Assembly (NCBI GenBank): GCA_033439795.1
Contig: JAUTDP010000009.1
Coordinates: forward strand, 186,001 to 250,000
Length of the DNA stretch: 64,000 nt
Source of the DNA: Sordaria brevicollis
Taxonomy: Eukaryota > Ascomycota > Sordariomycetes > Sordariales > Sordariaceae
Direction: 5' to 3'
Under the pieces are notes generated by a model. That model was not told the DNA's origin. It ran no database searches and saw only the letters and a list, made by a program, of their open reading frames with translations. The translations under genes and the position numbers were made by a program. Of this stretch, positions 1 through 11,766 are shown one piece after another. The stretch's first letter is position 1, and every line of letters starts with the position of its first letter.

Positions 1-588
1 AAGGGCTGCATCCAGATCTCCTCTCGCCCCCACATCGTCAACACTGTCAACGCCGTTCCCGTCAACCACGTCGCTCGTACCGTCGTTGCTGCTGCGCTCA
101 ACCCCATCCCAAGCGGTGTGCACGTCATCCACGTCACTGCCCATCCCCGTCTCCGCATGAACGAGTACCTTGCCATCTTGGAGTACTACGGCTACAAGAC
201 CCCCGAGACTAGCTACGAGGAGTGGAAGGCCGAGCTCGAGAAGTTCGTTTCTGCCGGTGCCCTCGAGAAGGATCAGGAGCAGCATGCCTTGATGCCCCTC
301 TACCACTTCTGCATGAACGACCTTCCCGCCAACACTCGTGCCCCTGAGATGGATGACAGAAACGCCGTCGCTGTCCTGAAGGCCGATGCTGACAAGTGGA
401 CTGGCGTTGATGACTCCACTGGTAGCGGTATTGGCAGGGAGGAGGTCGGCAAGTTCCTTGCTTACCTTTCCGAGATTAACTACGTCCCCAAGCCTACCGA
501 GCGCGGCCGTCCTCTGCCTCAGATCCAGCCTGAGGTTCTCAAGGCTCTGGCGGTCGGTGCTACCGGTGGTCGTGGCGGTGCTCACTAA
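1..588 (+). CDS. lys2: L-2-aminoadipate reductase (LYS2 type), C-terminal part
   Basis: This is the last 195 codons of a longer gene that begins before the window; frame 1 is open from base 1 to the TAA at 586-588. The family reduces alpha-aminoadipate to its semialdehyde in fungal lysine biosynthesis, using an adenylation domain, a carrier domain and a C-terminal NADPH-dependent thioester reductase. Only the end of the reductase domain is visible. The stretch around residues 3-35 (GCIQISSRPHIVNTVNAVPV, then the VARTVVAAAL helix) and the VHVIHVTAHPRLRMNEYL segment are characteristic of fungal Lys2, as I recognise them. The C-terminus is Gly-rich. Codon use is strongly C-ending, as in a highly expressed gene. 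No intron is seen in this part. A generic NRPS-like reductase is the alternative, but the match to Lys2 looks close. Confidence 0.88.
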   Translation, partial: KGCIQISSRPHIVNTVNAVPVNHVARTVVAAALNPIPSGVHVIHVTAHPRLRMNEYLAILEYYGYKTPETSYEEWKAELEKFVSAGALEKDQEQHALMPLYHFCMNDLPANTRAPEMDDRNAVAVLKADADKWTGVDDSTGSGIGREEVGKFLAYLSEINYVPKPTERGRPLPQIQPEVLKALAVGATGGRGGAH

Positions 589-1472
589 GCGATTTTTCCT
601 TTTGGGTTGTAGGAATTTGGGCGAATCTGGGTAGAGAAAAGCAAACGACATTTGGTCTGACTTTCTAGGAATGGGAAATATCGGAAAAGGTTATCCTCGG
701 GACATATAGGGACGGAGCTTGGTAGACATTTGGTATATATAGTGTATATGACTTGCAAATAATAGACGATAGTCATGATCAAGCCGGAATGGCACTCGAC
801 GAATGGACGTGTTTTGGACGGTGTACTCGAGTTATTTTACTTCTCGTTAATCCATCGGCCTGGTCGACTTTTCCGCCTTGGATTAGGGTATGCCCCCTCT
901 TTTGTCCAGTCATCTTTATTTTCGCTGTTTCTTCTGCGCCCCGATTGACAGATATTGTATGGCACCCTCGTACAACGACACATCAATTTCAACGAGCTCA
1001 AAAGACCTCATTAATATCAGATCATCACACAACTCCAACATTCCCATTTCAAAACTGCCGAATCGCGGCAGAGCTCACTTAACATTTGTGTTACTACCCC
1101 AGCTTATCATGCATCTCCCAGGCGCCTCAGGGTCCAGTGTATTTAGCCTCATTCTATGGGAAAGTCTCGATGAGTCCGCTGCCTCACAATGCGTATGGTC
1201 AACTTATCCATTGCTTTCTTCCAAAGGCAGGCTTTCAGAGTACCCCGACTTTCGGTATCTTCTGGTTGATGTTTGGTGTTGGAAGAGGAGAGATACTAAA
1301 GTCCTCTAGGTTTTAACTAAGTTGATGATCGGTCCAGGAGCTTTCTTTTGAAAAGCATCAAGTTCATATCAGTTCGAACAGTAAAGTTCATCTTTTGACT
1401 CTCAATAATCACCAAACTTGGAAACGTCTACTCCCGGAAGACCCAACCACCGAAGAAGGGCCATCAACCACC
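589..1472. other. Intergenic: lys2 3' region and peptidase promoter
   Basis: Tandem + strand genes flank this stretch. I see no convincing coding sequence; the short open frames here lack family resemblance and splice support. AT-rich sequence at about 590-780 fits a 3' UTR. The bases just before 1473 (ACCACC) give a good start context for the peptidase. Confidence 0.6.
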
Positions 1473-3740
1473 ATGAAGCTCTCCCCGGGTACTCTTCTCC
1501 CCCTTGCGGCATGGACAGCACCAAAAGCGAGTCTGAGAGGAACCCCGGAGCTCGACTCTACGTCTTCCTCTTCGAAGGGGATTAACCTAGACGTAGCCAT
1601 CAAAAGCCTCGCCGGAGCTTCCTGTGGCTGGTTCGAACAGCCAGTGGATCATAACGACCCCAAGCTTGGAACATGGCAGCAGCAATACTGTGTGAGCAGG
1701 GAGTGGTGGGCTGGTCCGGGTTCGCCTGTGAGTTCTCTTTCTTCGGCAACCGTCCAGAAATGGTAGTGTAGCTGGACTGACTGATTGACTGACCAACTTG
1801 TTGGCAATCAGGTCGTCTTCATGACTCCAGGCGAAGAACCAATCATCCGCTCTGTCTCTTCTAGTCTCGGATATACGTTTCTGGAAAACACCACCATGCC
1901 TGGCATGTACGCGCAAGCTGTTGGGGGTGCCACTGTTGTTCTTGAGCGTCAGTTTACTTTCATTAATCACTATTTGTACTCCTCTCGGTGATTGGGTTTG
2001 CTAAACTGACAACCAACATACAGATCGATACTTTGGAGGCTCTTCCCCTTACGATGGGTTCGATTCTGAGACTCTGCAGTATCTCACTACCGAGCAGGCA
2101 GCGGCTGATATCGTCAATTTTGCGCAAAAGATAGAGTTCCCGTTTGATAGGAACCACAGTAGTAATTCGCCGAAGGCTGTGAGTTGCTTTTATCTCTCTC
2201 TCATGACTGCACCTTTAGCATCTCACTAACCTTCAAACGAAAAGCCCTGGATCTACTTCGGAACCTCCTACACCGCCACCATCGGGTCCTGGATTGAGCA
2301 ATTCCACCCGGGCGTCTTCCACGCTTTCCACCTCAGCAGTGCCATTGTCGAAGCTAATCCTGATAATTGGTATTACTACGATACCATTCGGCAAGGGATT
2401 GGTGCTCTTTGGAAGTCTTCTTCTCCTCGGGACACAACAAGCTGCAGCCTGGCTCTCAACACCGTGAGCGAGTTTGTTGATAGCATACTACTACCGGAAG
2501 ACGGGAAGAGGGACGACAGAAAAGTGGAAGCCCTAAAACAGTTCTTTGGAGCGGGATGGCCAATTGAGGATGATGATTTTGCTTAGTGGGTCTTTTTTCT
2601 ATCTTCTCAAAAAGTCCTTCATGACTATGGAATCAAAATAGGAAAAAATTGAAATTGCCTAGCAGCTCATCGTCAAACAGTGCCATCGCTACACCCTTCC
2701 GATACTGGCAAGAAACAGGAGGATACAAAGACGTCTTCCGGTTATGCAATGCCGTTGTAGCTGATAACCATACGATTGACGGCGGTGTACTCGGAACGGT
2801 CCCGGCGCCGGTGAAGAATTTTGCATCGTATTTTGTGCAAAAGTTTCTGGATTCAAGTTTGTTCTTTCCTTCCTTTGCCGCTTCTCTTTGTGGCTCCATC
2901 CTCATTCTCCTCTCCTTGTGCAGTGGCACCGCCCCCTTGAACACCTTTCTCTCCTCTACTTTTCTCCATCTCTCCTTCCCAATTTAGGCCACTAACAACA
3001 CCCTTCACCAATACAGCATGCACCTACTTCGACGTCTGGGGTCAAGACGACCCCCTCTGGTGTCTCAACACGCACGATCCTCTCAATCCCTTCTTCGAGG
3101 CGCGCACCCTCGGCAACCCGTGGCGAACATGGTACTGGTTCCTCTGCAACGAACCTCTGGCGTCATGGGCCACGGGGGCGCCCAAGACCATTTCTTCTTC
3201 TCCATCTTCTCAAAAGAAAAAGCAGCTCTCGATCGTCTCAAGAAAGCTGACGCCCGAATACTGGCAACGCCAATGCGAGATGCACTTCCCCACGGCCGAA
3301 AACGGCGACCAGTACGGGAGCGCAAAGGGTAAGACGACGGAGATGTTGAATGAGAAAACGGGCGGGTGGGGGAGGGTGAAGGAACGGAGGAGGGTTATTT
3401 GGACTAATGGGTGAGTTTCTGTGCCTCTGCAAATTATTTTCGTTCCAATGGTAGATCAAGGTCACAGGCTTGTTACTGACTTCCTGGTTTCAATGACAGG
3501 GAATTTGACCCATGGAGATCAACAACCATGTCCAGCGAACTACGACCAGGTGGACCGCTGCAGTCGACCGCAGACGCACCAGTCTTCTTGATCAAGAACG
3601 CTCAACACGCTGATGATGCTTTCACTGCTGCGGGGATGAAGGGAGCTGGACATACGATCAACCCGGAGGTGGTGAAGGTACAGGAGAAGGCGGTGGAGAT
3701 TATGAAGAGGTGGGTTGGGGAGTTTAAGGCCCCGAACTGA
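1473..3740 (+). CDS. Secreted serine peptidase, family S28 (prolyl carboxypeptidase/EDA2-like)
   Basis: Seven exons: 1473-1727, 1812-1947, 2024-2178, 2245-2585, 2663-2856, 3017-3410 and 3500-3740, giving 571 aa. All junctions keep frame (for example GAG C|AT CGA and AAT GG|G GAA). Exon 5 could start three bases later. The ATG at 1473 gives a hydrophobic N-terminus (MKLSPGTLLPLAAW), a probable signal peptide. Family hallmarks in order: WFEQPVDHNDP, VVFMTPGEEP, HRYFGGSSPY, the nucleophile region WIYFGTSYTATIGSW, NGEFDPW with the probable catalytic Asp, and GAGHTIN with the probable His. S28 enzymes cleave after proline at acidic pH. The nucleophile elbow reads GTSYT where many members have GGSYxG; the Ser is kept, so activity is still plausible. 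The gene converges on the next gene. Confidence 0.85.
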
Positions 3741-4411
3741 GCATTATACCTCAATGCTGGTTTGATTGTTAGCGCGATTTTTTAGGTCTATAAGCCATCA
3801 ACTCAAGCATCCGGGTTCGAACAAAACCCTAAGAGGATGGGATAATATACTTGGTTATTTTTTTAAAATGGTATTTGAATGATCTGAAAAGGCATCCTCA
3901 ATATCATGACAGACGTTTTGGAAAATGAGATAGACCTCACTTTTTGAACGGAACGGATTAGTTAAACATTTATATGCCCAATATAGGCAACCCGAGGTCC
4001 CAAGCTAATAAACAAACCAGTAATTATATATGCAGACACTCATGAAGGGGAAGTTGAATGTGTAAAGCAAAAGCATATGATAATAATTAAGTCAAGTATA
4101 CTATATGTGTGAAAATGTCTTATCCTCTCAATGAGTGTTTTGTAACCCGAGTGTAAATGACCAATGTGCGAACCCTCTAATAAGTGTCCTTCCGAAAGAA
4201 GAATGCAAAAGATGTAACAACAAAGTGAAAAAGCCAAAAACAAAAAGACAAAAGAAATTAGTATGTGTCCCTCTCCCCCCTTTTTCATCAACTATCATGT
4301 GTGCGTGTATGTACCCAATACCTTCGTTAGTATACCATTACTCTTCCGTCCATACAGCTCCCCCCTTTTATCAATCATCAGATCTCATCATCATGGTCAA
4401 GTCATGATGAT
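3741..4411. other. Intergenic between convergent genes
   Basis: AT-rich 3' region shared by the peptidase (+) and the Gly-rich gene (-). I see no gene. A T-loop-like string near 3811 does not fold into a tRNA. Confidence 0.6.
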
Positions 4412-5779
4412 TTACTGCTGCTCATCAGCAACAGGAGCATCGATATCCCTCACCGCGCTCTCGACACCGGGGCCAAGAAGACCAGTCAAGTCCACAGCAA
4501 CGCCCAAGTCCAAGATAGGCAGCTTCTCGCCGCGGGGACCGACGAACCACAAGCAGTTGTCGACGGTGGTGCGGCGGTCAACAGTGACGCCAAGGCAGTC
4601 CCGGATGGTCAGGAGCTCGAGAGAGGCGCGGATGGCGTCGGCTTCGCAGCGCTTGATGCACTCTTCGATGGCGGAGGTGGGGCCGTTGTTGTTGTTGTTT
4701 CCGCCATCAGTGTTGCCGTTGTCAGAGCCGTTGTCACCACCGTTGCTGTTGCCGGTGTCGTTGTCACCGTTGTTGTTGTTGTTGTCGTTGTCGTTGTCAC
4801 CGTTGTTACCATCGATGGGGACAGTACCGGTTTGACCACCGGGGAGCGAGCCAAGGGAAGTACCACAGGGAAGAGTGCGGAAGCGGGAGCGTTGAGTGGT
4901 GGGAAGGTTGGTGGCAGAGGCGGGCTGGTTGTCGGCTCCGAGGAGGTTGGTGACGGTGGAACCGAGACCAGGGAGGACAGAGTCAAGAAGGTTGCCGACG
5001 CCGGAGGTGAGGGACGAAAGGTCGAGGTAGAGCTTGAGGTCGAGATCGAGCAGGTCGATCAGGCTGGTGGAGATGGTGAGGAAGGGAGGGAGAGGGCAGG
5101 AGGTGGCGGTGGAGGAGGGAACAGAAGGGCGGGTGACGGTGGCGAGGGTGGTGGTGGGACGGCCGCCGTTGTTGTTGCCGTTGCCGGGACCGTTGGGGCC
5201 GTTGCCGTTGCCGTTACCGGGACCACCGTTGCCAGGACCATTGTTGCCATTGCCAGGTCCGTTGGGGCCACCATTGCCGGGGCCACCATTGCCAGGGCCA
5301 CCGTTACCGGGACCGTTGTTGCCATTGCCAGGACCGCCATTGCCGGGCCCGTTGTTACCAGAACCAGGGCCACCGCTGCCAGGTCCGCCAGGGCCGTTGT
5401 TACCACCCGGGCCACCAGGACCACCAGGACCACCGAAAGGAGGTCTGCCAGTAGGAATGGGCATAGCCGTCACGACCTGGTCGTCCTCATCGCAAGTAGT
5501 AGTGGCAGTGTTGACAGGCCAGTGGGGGTGACCACCGGGACCGCCAGCACCGGGTCCATGAGGATGCTCGCCACGAGGAGGCATGGTGGCGGTGGGAGGA
5601 GTGACGGTCACATAGATGGTCGAAGGCTGAACGTCAACCGAGTGAGGCTGCTCGGGAGGAACGCCGATCTCGATGGAGGCGCAGTCGGGGAAGAGAACAG
5701 TGAGGTCGATGCGGCAGACATTGTCGGCTGCGGCAAGGACGGAGAGGGAGGGGAGACGGGGGACGAGGTTCAAAGCCAT
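4412..5779 (-). CDS. Gly/Pro/Asn-rich low-complexity protein, unknown function
   Basis: A single open frame of 455 codons starting at the ATG at 5779-5777 (context AAAATGGC). The first 75 residues have normal complexity (NVCRIDLTVLFPDCASIEIG, then a Val/Thr-rich STIYVTVTPP). Residues about 75-210 are a collagen-like tract of GPGG, GNGNNGPG and GGPGNG units. A hydrophobic Leu/Asp-rich helix-like stretch (SLIDLLDLDLKLYLDLSSL) follows, then an Asn/Asp/Gly repeat region (about 320-370), and a cysteine-containing C-terminus (CIKRCEADAIRASLELLTI, DNCLWFVGPRGEKLPIL). No clear signal peptide or membrane span is seen. The pattern resembles surface or matrix proteins, but I do not recognise a family. 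The complementary strand is also open because of the GC-rich repeats; I take it as a shadow. Confidence 0.68.
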   Translation of the reverse strand: MALNLVPRLPSLSVLAAADNVCRIDLTVLFPDCASIEIGVPPEQPHSVDVQPSTIYVTVTPPTATMPPRGEHPHGPGAGGPGGHPHWPVNTATTTCDEDDQVVTAMPIPTGRPPFGGPGGPGGPGGNNGPGGPGSGGPGSGNNGPGNGGPGNGNNGPGNGGPGNGGPGNGGPNGPGNGNNGPGNGGPGNGNGNGPNGPGNGNNNGGRPTTTLATVTRPSVPSSTATSCPLPPFLTISTSLIDLLDLDLKLYLDLSSLTSGVGNLLDSVLPGLGSTVTNLLGADNQPASATNLPTTQRSRFRTLPCGTSLGSLPGGQTGTVPIDGNNGDNDNDNNNNNGDNDTGNSNGGDNGSDNGNTDGGNNNNNGPTSAIEECIKRCEADAIRASLELLTIRDCLGVTVDRRTTVDNCLWFVGPRGEKLPILDLGVAVDLTGLLGPGVESAVRDIDAPVADEQQ

Positions 5780-7346
5780 TTTGAATGAGTGGAAGTTGAA
5801 GGAGTGGTTGTTATGTTGGTGTCGAGAAAAAATTATTAAAGAGTGGAAGTTATGAACAAGGTGAGAAGCTGAAAGCTAGAGTATTAAGGTAGTAATGAAG
5901 GTGGAAGAGAAGATGAGAGTGATGAGGAATAAAAGTTTTGTCGATGATGGCCAGTTCATCGTCTGTTATATAGCCTTTTTGAGACGCATGACGGTCGAGG
6001 GATTTCCCTCTGGGTATCCGACGTTGAGGCTATCAAGCCTTGCTTCTTCCTCATGTTCCAGATCTCTCCCTTCGCTTAGGAGTGTTCAGGTCGAAAAGTG
6101 CATCCCCTTCCTTTTTCCATGCATCCGAGATATCTGCGGTGTGTCTCGAAAATTCAACTTCCATCATGGTTGACTATGGTTTAATCTGTGTATGCGTCAT
6201 ACATTAGTGCCAGTCGTCGAAATTTAATGGTGGTTGATCCCGGAGGTTCTCCCCCACATGGGCAACGTCGAAAAGAAAACATTGCCCTTCCCTTTTTCAA
6301 TATGCATGATTGATGGTCAGTTTCCAACCCTTCATGAACATTTGGATACATACACAATCCCTTTACAAAGCGCAGGAGTCCCTGGCAAGCCCAAAGGGCG
6401 AGTGTCCTCTAGGGGCATCTCATCGCCTCCTCAGAATAGGATATTGAAAAGCGAAATTCCAGCCAGGACTTTGTTCTATAACCGGAATTGTAAGTAATGA
6501 AGCATCAAAGCCAATTATGTTTGGTCCACTAACATCAATGATTTGGTGACCCAAAAAGTCGGTTAGAGAGAGACACAATGTGCAGCTGTCTCATTTCCAT
6601 GTATGGGCATACATGAGCATCGACTAGCGTAGCCACGCTCAAGGTTGTGGCGTTCAACGGTGCAAGCACACAGGTTAAGATGGCCGGACGGCTGTTCTTA
6701 CCCCAGCTACACCGCAGTTCGGAGATTTCGCCGATCTCGCTTTTTTTCTTTTTCCTGCAACATCACAACCAGAAACGCGACTCGAAAGCGCCCTCCCTTG
6801 CATGCTCGCCATGAGACAGCACCACGATACCAAGAGCAGCTTACAGCACTAGCTGCATCTCGCGGCAACAACACACAACTTGAAGCTGATGGTGAGACAA
6901 AGCACACGGGCAGGTTCAATAAAAGACATCGTAATCGTAAAGTATCAATTGACCTCCAACACCGTAATGTAGAGCTATGAAATGGGATGACCAAAACCCT
7001 CCCAATCGACGGCCAAGCCTGTTTGGCCCATCAATAACAAGAAACAGAACATAATGGTACGCTTCCCAGAACGTCGTGAATGCTAAACCAGGGAAAAAGA
7101 AGAGAAGAAGATGTTGAAAATGCTCCATGCTATTGCTGGCTCTGCACAGGCCAGCACCGTCCTCCTGAAAATGCACAACAGAATTGAATATCGTTTCGAC
7201 AAGTCCCTTACTCCTACAAATGACTAAATCTCCGGCTTGGAACTCGCCTCACCCACAAGCGAGCCGTCATTGCCTATCTCTTGGGCATGTTGCTCGGCAG
7301 GCTTTGTCGCCTCTGGTTTGTCACCATCTTTTTGCTCAGTAGTACC
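5780..7346. other. Intergenic, includes possible camk-4 C-terminal extension
   Basis: Contains the promoter of the Gly-rich gene (right-to-left) and the 3' region of camk-4. Bases 7227-7346 on the minus strand remain open in the camk-4 frame after its TAG (see findings). No other gene is supported. Confidence 0.55.
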
Positions 7347-9727
7347 CTATGCAACTCGAGCTGCAGATGGTTTGACTCCGCGCCGTCCAAGCAATGTTGC
7401 ACCGTCCAGGTTGAGCTCAAACGCACCCTTCTGTCTGTTACGTTCGCGCACCTGTTGCCTGGCGGCAGCCGTGACAGCTGCGGAGTGTTGACCGTACCCC
7501 CTTTGCTCAGCAGCCGCTGGGGGTGGGTGAGCCTTCCTCTCGCGGTCCCTGCCGCGTTGCTCCTGTTGTTGATCCCTAATCTGGGCATTGCGCATGCTTT
7601 GTTCGAGAGACGTGTGATATTGCTTGCCATTCACGACATCGTGCATAGCGACATCCTCTCCTTCATCGGAGTTCTCGTCGAGGCCTACCAGACGAGATAC
7701 GCCCGCCTTGGCTCCAATGTTATGACGTCTCTTGCCCTCTTCCTCTTGACGGTGGACTGCATAACCGACATCAAACACTTCGCGAAGGTTGACAGCACCT
7801 GGAGAGCGGAAGTCGTAACGCCTGTCTCCATCCACAATCTTGGACGCATCAAAGGCCCGCAGCACACCGTCCGCAGTGGGGTTCTTGCGCTCGTCGTTAG
7901 GCGTAGGACCCGAGCCGGCAATCCAAGGATGGGCGAGGAACTCGGTTATAGTGTAGCGCTTCTCGGGATCGACACAGAGAAGATGTGAAATGAGATCCTG
8001 GGCAGACTTGCTGATATCGTCCCACCATGGCGAAAGGAAGGTATACTGACCCTTGGCAACCTTCTCCGTCAAAACCTCAATGCTTTCATCGTAGAAGGGT
8101 GGGAAGCCGCAAAGAAGCGTGTAGAGAACGCAACCCAACGCCCACATATCGACAGCCTTGGAGTACCGCTCATCCTTGACGATTTCGGGTGCCGTATACC
8201 CTACAGTGCCGCAAGGAGTCATGGTTTGCTTGTCCCATACGATCTTGGAGAGGCCGAAGTCGGCGATCTTGATCTGACCAATTCCGCCGGACCCGACACC
8301 CTTGATAAACTCGCCCTCATCAACCTTGTCCTCATCACCTGGCTGCTTGGGTTTCGGGTGCTTCGAAGGGATGAACGGGATGGGGCTGAAAAGGATGTTC
8401 TCGGGCTTGATATCACTTTTCAAGGAGTTAGCTGTGGTCCACTAACGATCAAACCAGAATGACCGGGGCCGACTTACCGATGGACTACACCCTTCTCCTC
8501 ATGCAGATACTCCAGAGCCTTCGCTACCTGCGTGATAACGTGCCTGGAGAGATCCTCGCTGAAATACGTCAAACGCACAATCTGATGGAACAGCTCGCCA
8601 CCAGGTGCTAGCTCAAGAATGATGTAGTAGTACTGGCGAGACTCGGCGAAGTCGACAAGCTTGATAATGTTGGGATGGTCAAGTTGGCGCATAATTTGCA
8701 CCTCTTTCAGAATATTGGCTCGCTGTTGACAGTCATGGTTAACCCTCATCGGAACATTAGCGGGTGGGCACGTCCCTACCCCGATGCAAGATCAAGGTAG
8801 GGACAGGTCGTCAATAACAAAACAGTCGAGACATATGAGTAGAGAGTACATTGACGACCGACAATGGAAATAGACAAAAGAGAAATTTCTCGCACCTCTG
8901 CGGCCTTGGGGGCTTTTGGCTTGAAGTCCGGATGGAGATGTTTGTTGCTCTAGAGTGAGCCCTGGAGGTTGGTATTGAAACCTTATAAAACGGCAAAGAC
9001 GAAAGGAAACGAGGATGGCGAAGAGAGGAAGAAGAGGGCATCCCCGATGTGCTATCACGTACCTGCATGTTGTTCATTTCGAACTTGCGAACGACCTTGA
9101 TGGCTACCTCGCCAGCGTTGCCCTCCAAATCTCGTGCACGGTAAACATTGCTGAAGGCGCCGTCGCCCATCTTCTCGACAAGCTCCCAGCGCTCGAGGCC
9201 GGGATACTTGGGAAACTTGCTCTTGCTTGCGTTCTCTTCGGCAACAAGTCTGGCAATGTTCTCATCGGGAATCTTGGTCTTTGACTTGGCCTTGGCTGCT
9301 ACGTTTTGATCGGCCTCGGCATGGTGGGCAGCGGCATGGCCAGCCTGGGCCACACGGTTGTGGCCGTCAACTTGCGTTGTCGAGTAAGCATCCTGAGCGG
9401 GCGCTTGGTGGTTGCGTGGCGGGGAGCCTCCTAGGTTGGGTTCTGAGACAGGGGCCATCTTTGCGGGCTGGTGGTGATGATGCGTGGTAGAGTGGTCGGC
9501 ATGTTTTGTCCGTGCCGGCTCCTCAGGATTGGCAGCACGTGCTTGCTTTCCTGTGTTTTCGAAGTCGATATTAGCTTGTGATGTTTTTGCTACAGGGAAG
9601 GAGGGAGAGAGGTTGAGGAGACGGCGGTAGGTGAGACGGACTGAATTCAGGCAGGTGCGAGCGAGCAAGCGATTTAGGCAAACATACCGTGTCGGATGAA
9701 GTTCTTCAACTGTTGTATTGTCGACAT
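7347..9727 (-). CDS. camk-4: CaMK/MAPKAPK-like serine/threonine kinase (Rck2/Srk1 type)
   Basis: Four exons on the minus strand: 9727-9688, 9550-9063, 8722-8478 and 8415-7347, giving 613 aa. The 40-base first exon encodes MSTIQQLKNFIRH and joins in frame to GKQARAANPEEP, a start I recognise from filamentous-fungal relatives. The kinase domain (about residues 135-455) shows GDGAFSNV (glycine loop), AIKVVRKF (catalytic Lys), GVVHRDIKPEN, KIADFGLSK, CGTVGYTAPE and DMWALGCVLYTLLCGFPPF. About 35 extra residues lie between the catalytic loop and DFG, as in S. pombe Srk1 and yeast Rck2, which act below stress MAP kinases. The C-terminal tail is Arg/Gln-rich. The third intron in the gene order, 8723-9062, is unusually long (340 bases). 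Assignment to camk-4 (NCU09212) rests on memory and on adjacency to sad-3. The frame stays open past the stop. Confidence 0.9.
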
Positions 9728-11766
9728 TTTGTCTGATATTATTTAGGCTGACGCCTTGTTCTTTGCTCTGATGGCGGTTTGGTTTGAGGTTTGTGAGAGT
9801 TGTTGGCTGGTGAACAGCGGTGGGAGGATGCACCTGGATCCTCGCCGTGGGTGCTGCTGAGCTGGTGCTGTGGACTAGCTCGCAAATCAGGTGGACTGAT
9901 ATTCGCAGTCTAGACTATGCGTCGTCACGATGTTAATAGGTAGATGGGTTGCCGAGAAGCGATTTCACCAGTGAAGAACTGCTGAGTGTCTTGTGTGGGT
10001 GGTTGTTCTGCAGATTTCCGTGCAGCGGTCGTCTGCGGGGTCGGGCAGTGTTGGGCGGGACAAGTGTGCCGATTTCAAAGGGCAAAGGTGGAGAGATGAG
10101 CGCGCGGAGATGCTATAGTAGGGCGAGCGCGGCTGTTGTAGGTGGAGGAGAGGTCGGACGTTTCTGTCGCTGCCAGGTGTGCTGAAGAAATGATTTCCGG
10201 GAATGGAAAGAGTTGAGAAGATTGACGATCGCAAGACAACACGCCGCGTGCTGGCTGTTGAGAAGATATTAACCGTCTGCCGGGAGTCAATGACGACGAG
10301 GGGATGGGCGGTAGAAGGTACCTCAGCAATCAGAAAGGGAGGCTTGACTTGGGTCAAGCGGGCGCCGCTATTGGCTGGATTTGAGGTCACAGTGGCTGCA
10401 CGCGACCGAACCAAGGAATAATTTGCAAGAGCAGTGACGCAGTTGTAAGTCTTGCACGGAAACTGCAAACCAAAGGAGGATTCGTAGGTTCAGGTTAATG
10501 TGGAAAGGGCGGATGATGGATGACAAGGACAGTTCGTTCTTTCTCAATCAGATTTGGATGTTGGTCGGCGCGCCAAAGTGGAAGGCAGATGGACTTTTGT
10601 GCTTGGTAAGGTGGGGGAAATAGGATGGAAAGGGCCACGGGGCATGGAGGGGTTTTGTTCTTATTTTACCGGGACTGGGAGCGACGGGACTGAGTCGGAG
10701 TGGACTCGTGGAGGGTGACGGCTTGTGTGTGTGCCTTCTTTCTTCGCTTTCGTCTTCTCTCCCGCTCAGACTCCCGGTTTCATCATTACTTTCATCATCG
10801 GGCGCATACCACGCATACCACACTACATCAGACTACTATCCATGTTGCCATGCCATATGCCATGCTACCTGCCCATTCCAGAGACCAGACAGATCTGATA
10901 CCTGTCTAGGCCGTAGTTGTTTAAGCCTAACCGACAGGACAGGACCCACGACGGGCACGATGATATGAACTCCAGTTTCCCACCCAAAACATACATACAG
11001 TCTATCGAGACGACACAAACCGTTCACGCGCCACGGACGGCTGCCCGGAGTTGACTACGAACTTTGGACGGCTGCCTTGGCGGGGCTTCGTGGCCAACGC
11101 GATGGTAAGACACACACACATCGATGGCGCTGAATCAAAGCATCATGAAATGCCCCCGTGGTTGTAGGCTTAGAAATGGGTCATGAACGTGGTCACTCAG
11201 GTTCGCCGACGCGAGGCGTCTTACATAGCTGAGCTGAATAATTCTTGGTTTCGTTCTTTTCCTCCGACCGGAATGCCATGTCCAGAAAGGGCCGCCTGGG
11301 CACAAGCGTAAGAAGCAGCTGCCTCTGACTCTTGAGCGCTGTTCCATGCTTTGGCATCCACTTTCCCGCTTCACTAAACAACCCAGAGTCTCCACAGAGT
11401 CGGCAAGATCAGATCCTGGATTCCCACATTTATGACGTAGTTGAGCGTCATGCTGGCTCGTCCCACTGCCGCTTGACCGAAAAGGGCTTAGCGTTTTTAG
11501 ATTTTGTGTCCGCCCAGGAAATTCCCGTATCGCGTCGTGAGAAAAAAAATGGGAAACCACCACGCCAGAGTTAAGAAACCACACCGCCTGCGACAGCGAC
11601 GAGACGGATGATTGCTCGCAATTCCTTTACATTGGATTCCGTCCCGCAATTTTGACACTCCTTTCTATTATCCAAAGTTCTCCAGATCTCACACCATCTG
11701 CTATCTACACTTCAGGGCTGGTTTGTTCGTTAGCGCGGTACTTGCGGAGCGCCCAGAAAGAAAAAA
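9728..11766. other. Intergenic: camk-4 upstream region
   Basis: Upstream of camk-4, which reads away to the left. GC content is ordinary until about 11.76 kb. Pyrimidine-rich and CATGCCAT-repeat patches (around 10840-10875) are visible. No convincing gene on either strand. Confidence 0.55.

Noticed and set aside
3790..3835. tRNA T-loop-like GGGTTCGAAC string
   Set aside because: No acceptor stem or anticodon arm can be built around it.
4832..5788. Long + strand open frame opposite the Gly-rich gene
   Set aside because: It is a mirror of the GC-rich repeats; residues are low-complexity Ala/Gly/Thr/Arg with no normal-complexity ends.
8792..9058. Open frame inside the third camk-4 intron in genomic order
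   Set aside because: It falls between a strong donor (9062) and acceptor (8723) and its residues do not fit the kinase.
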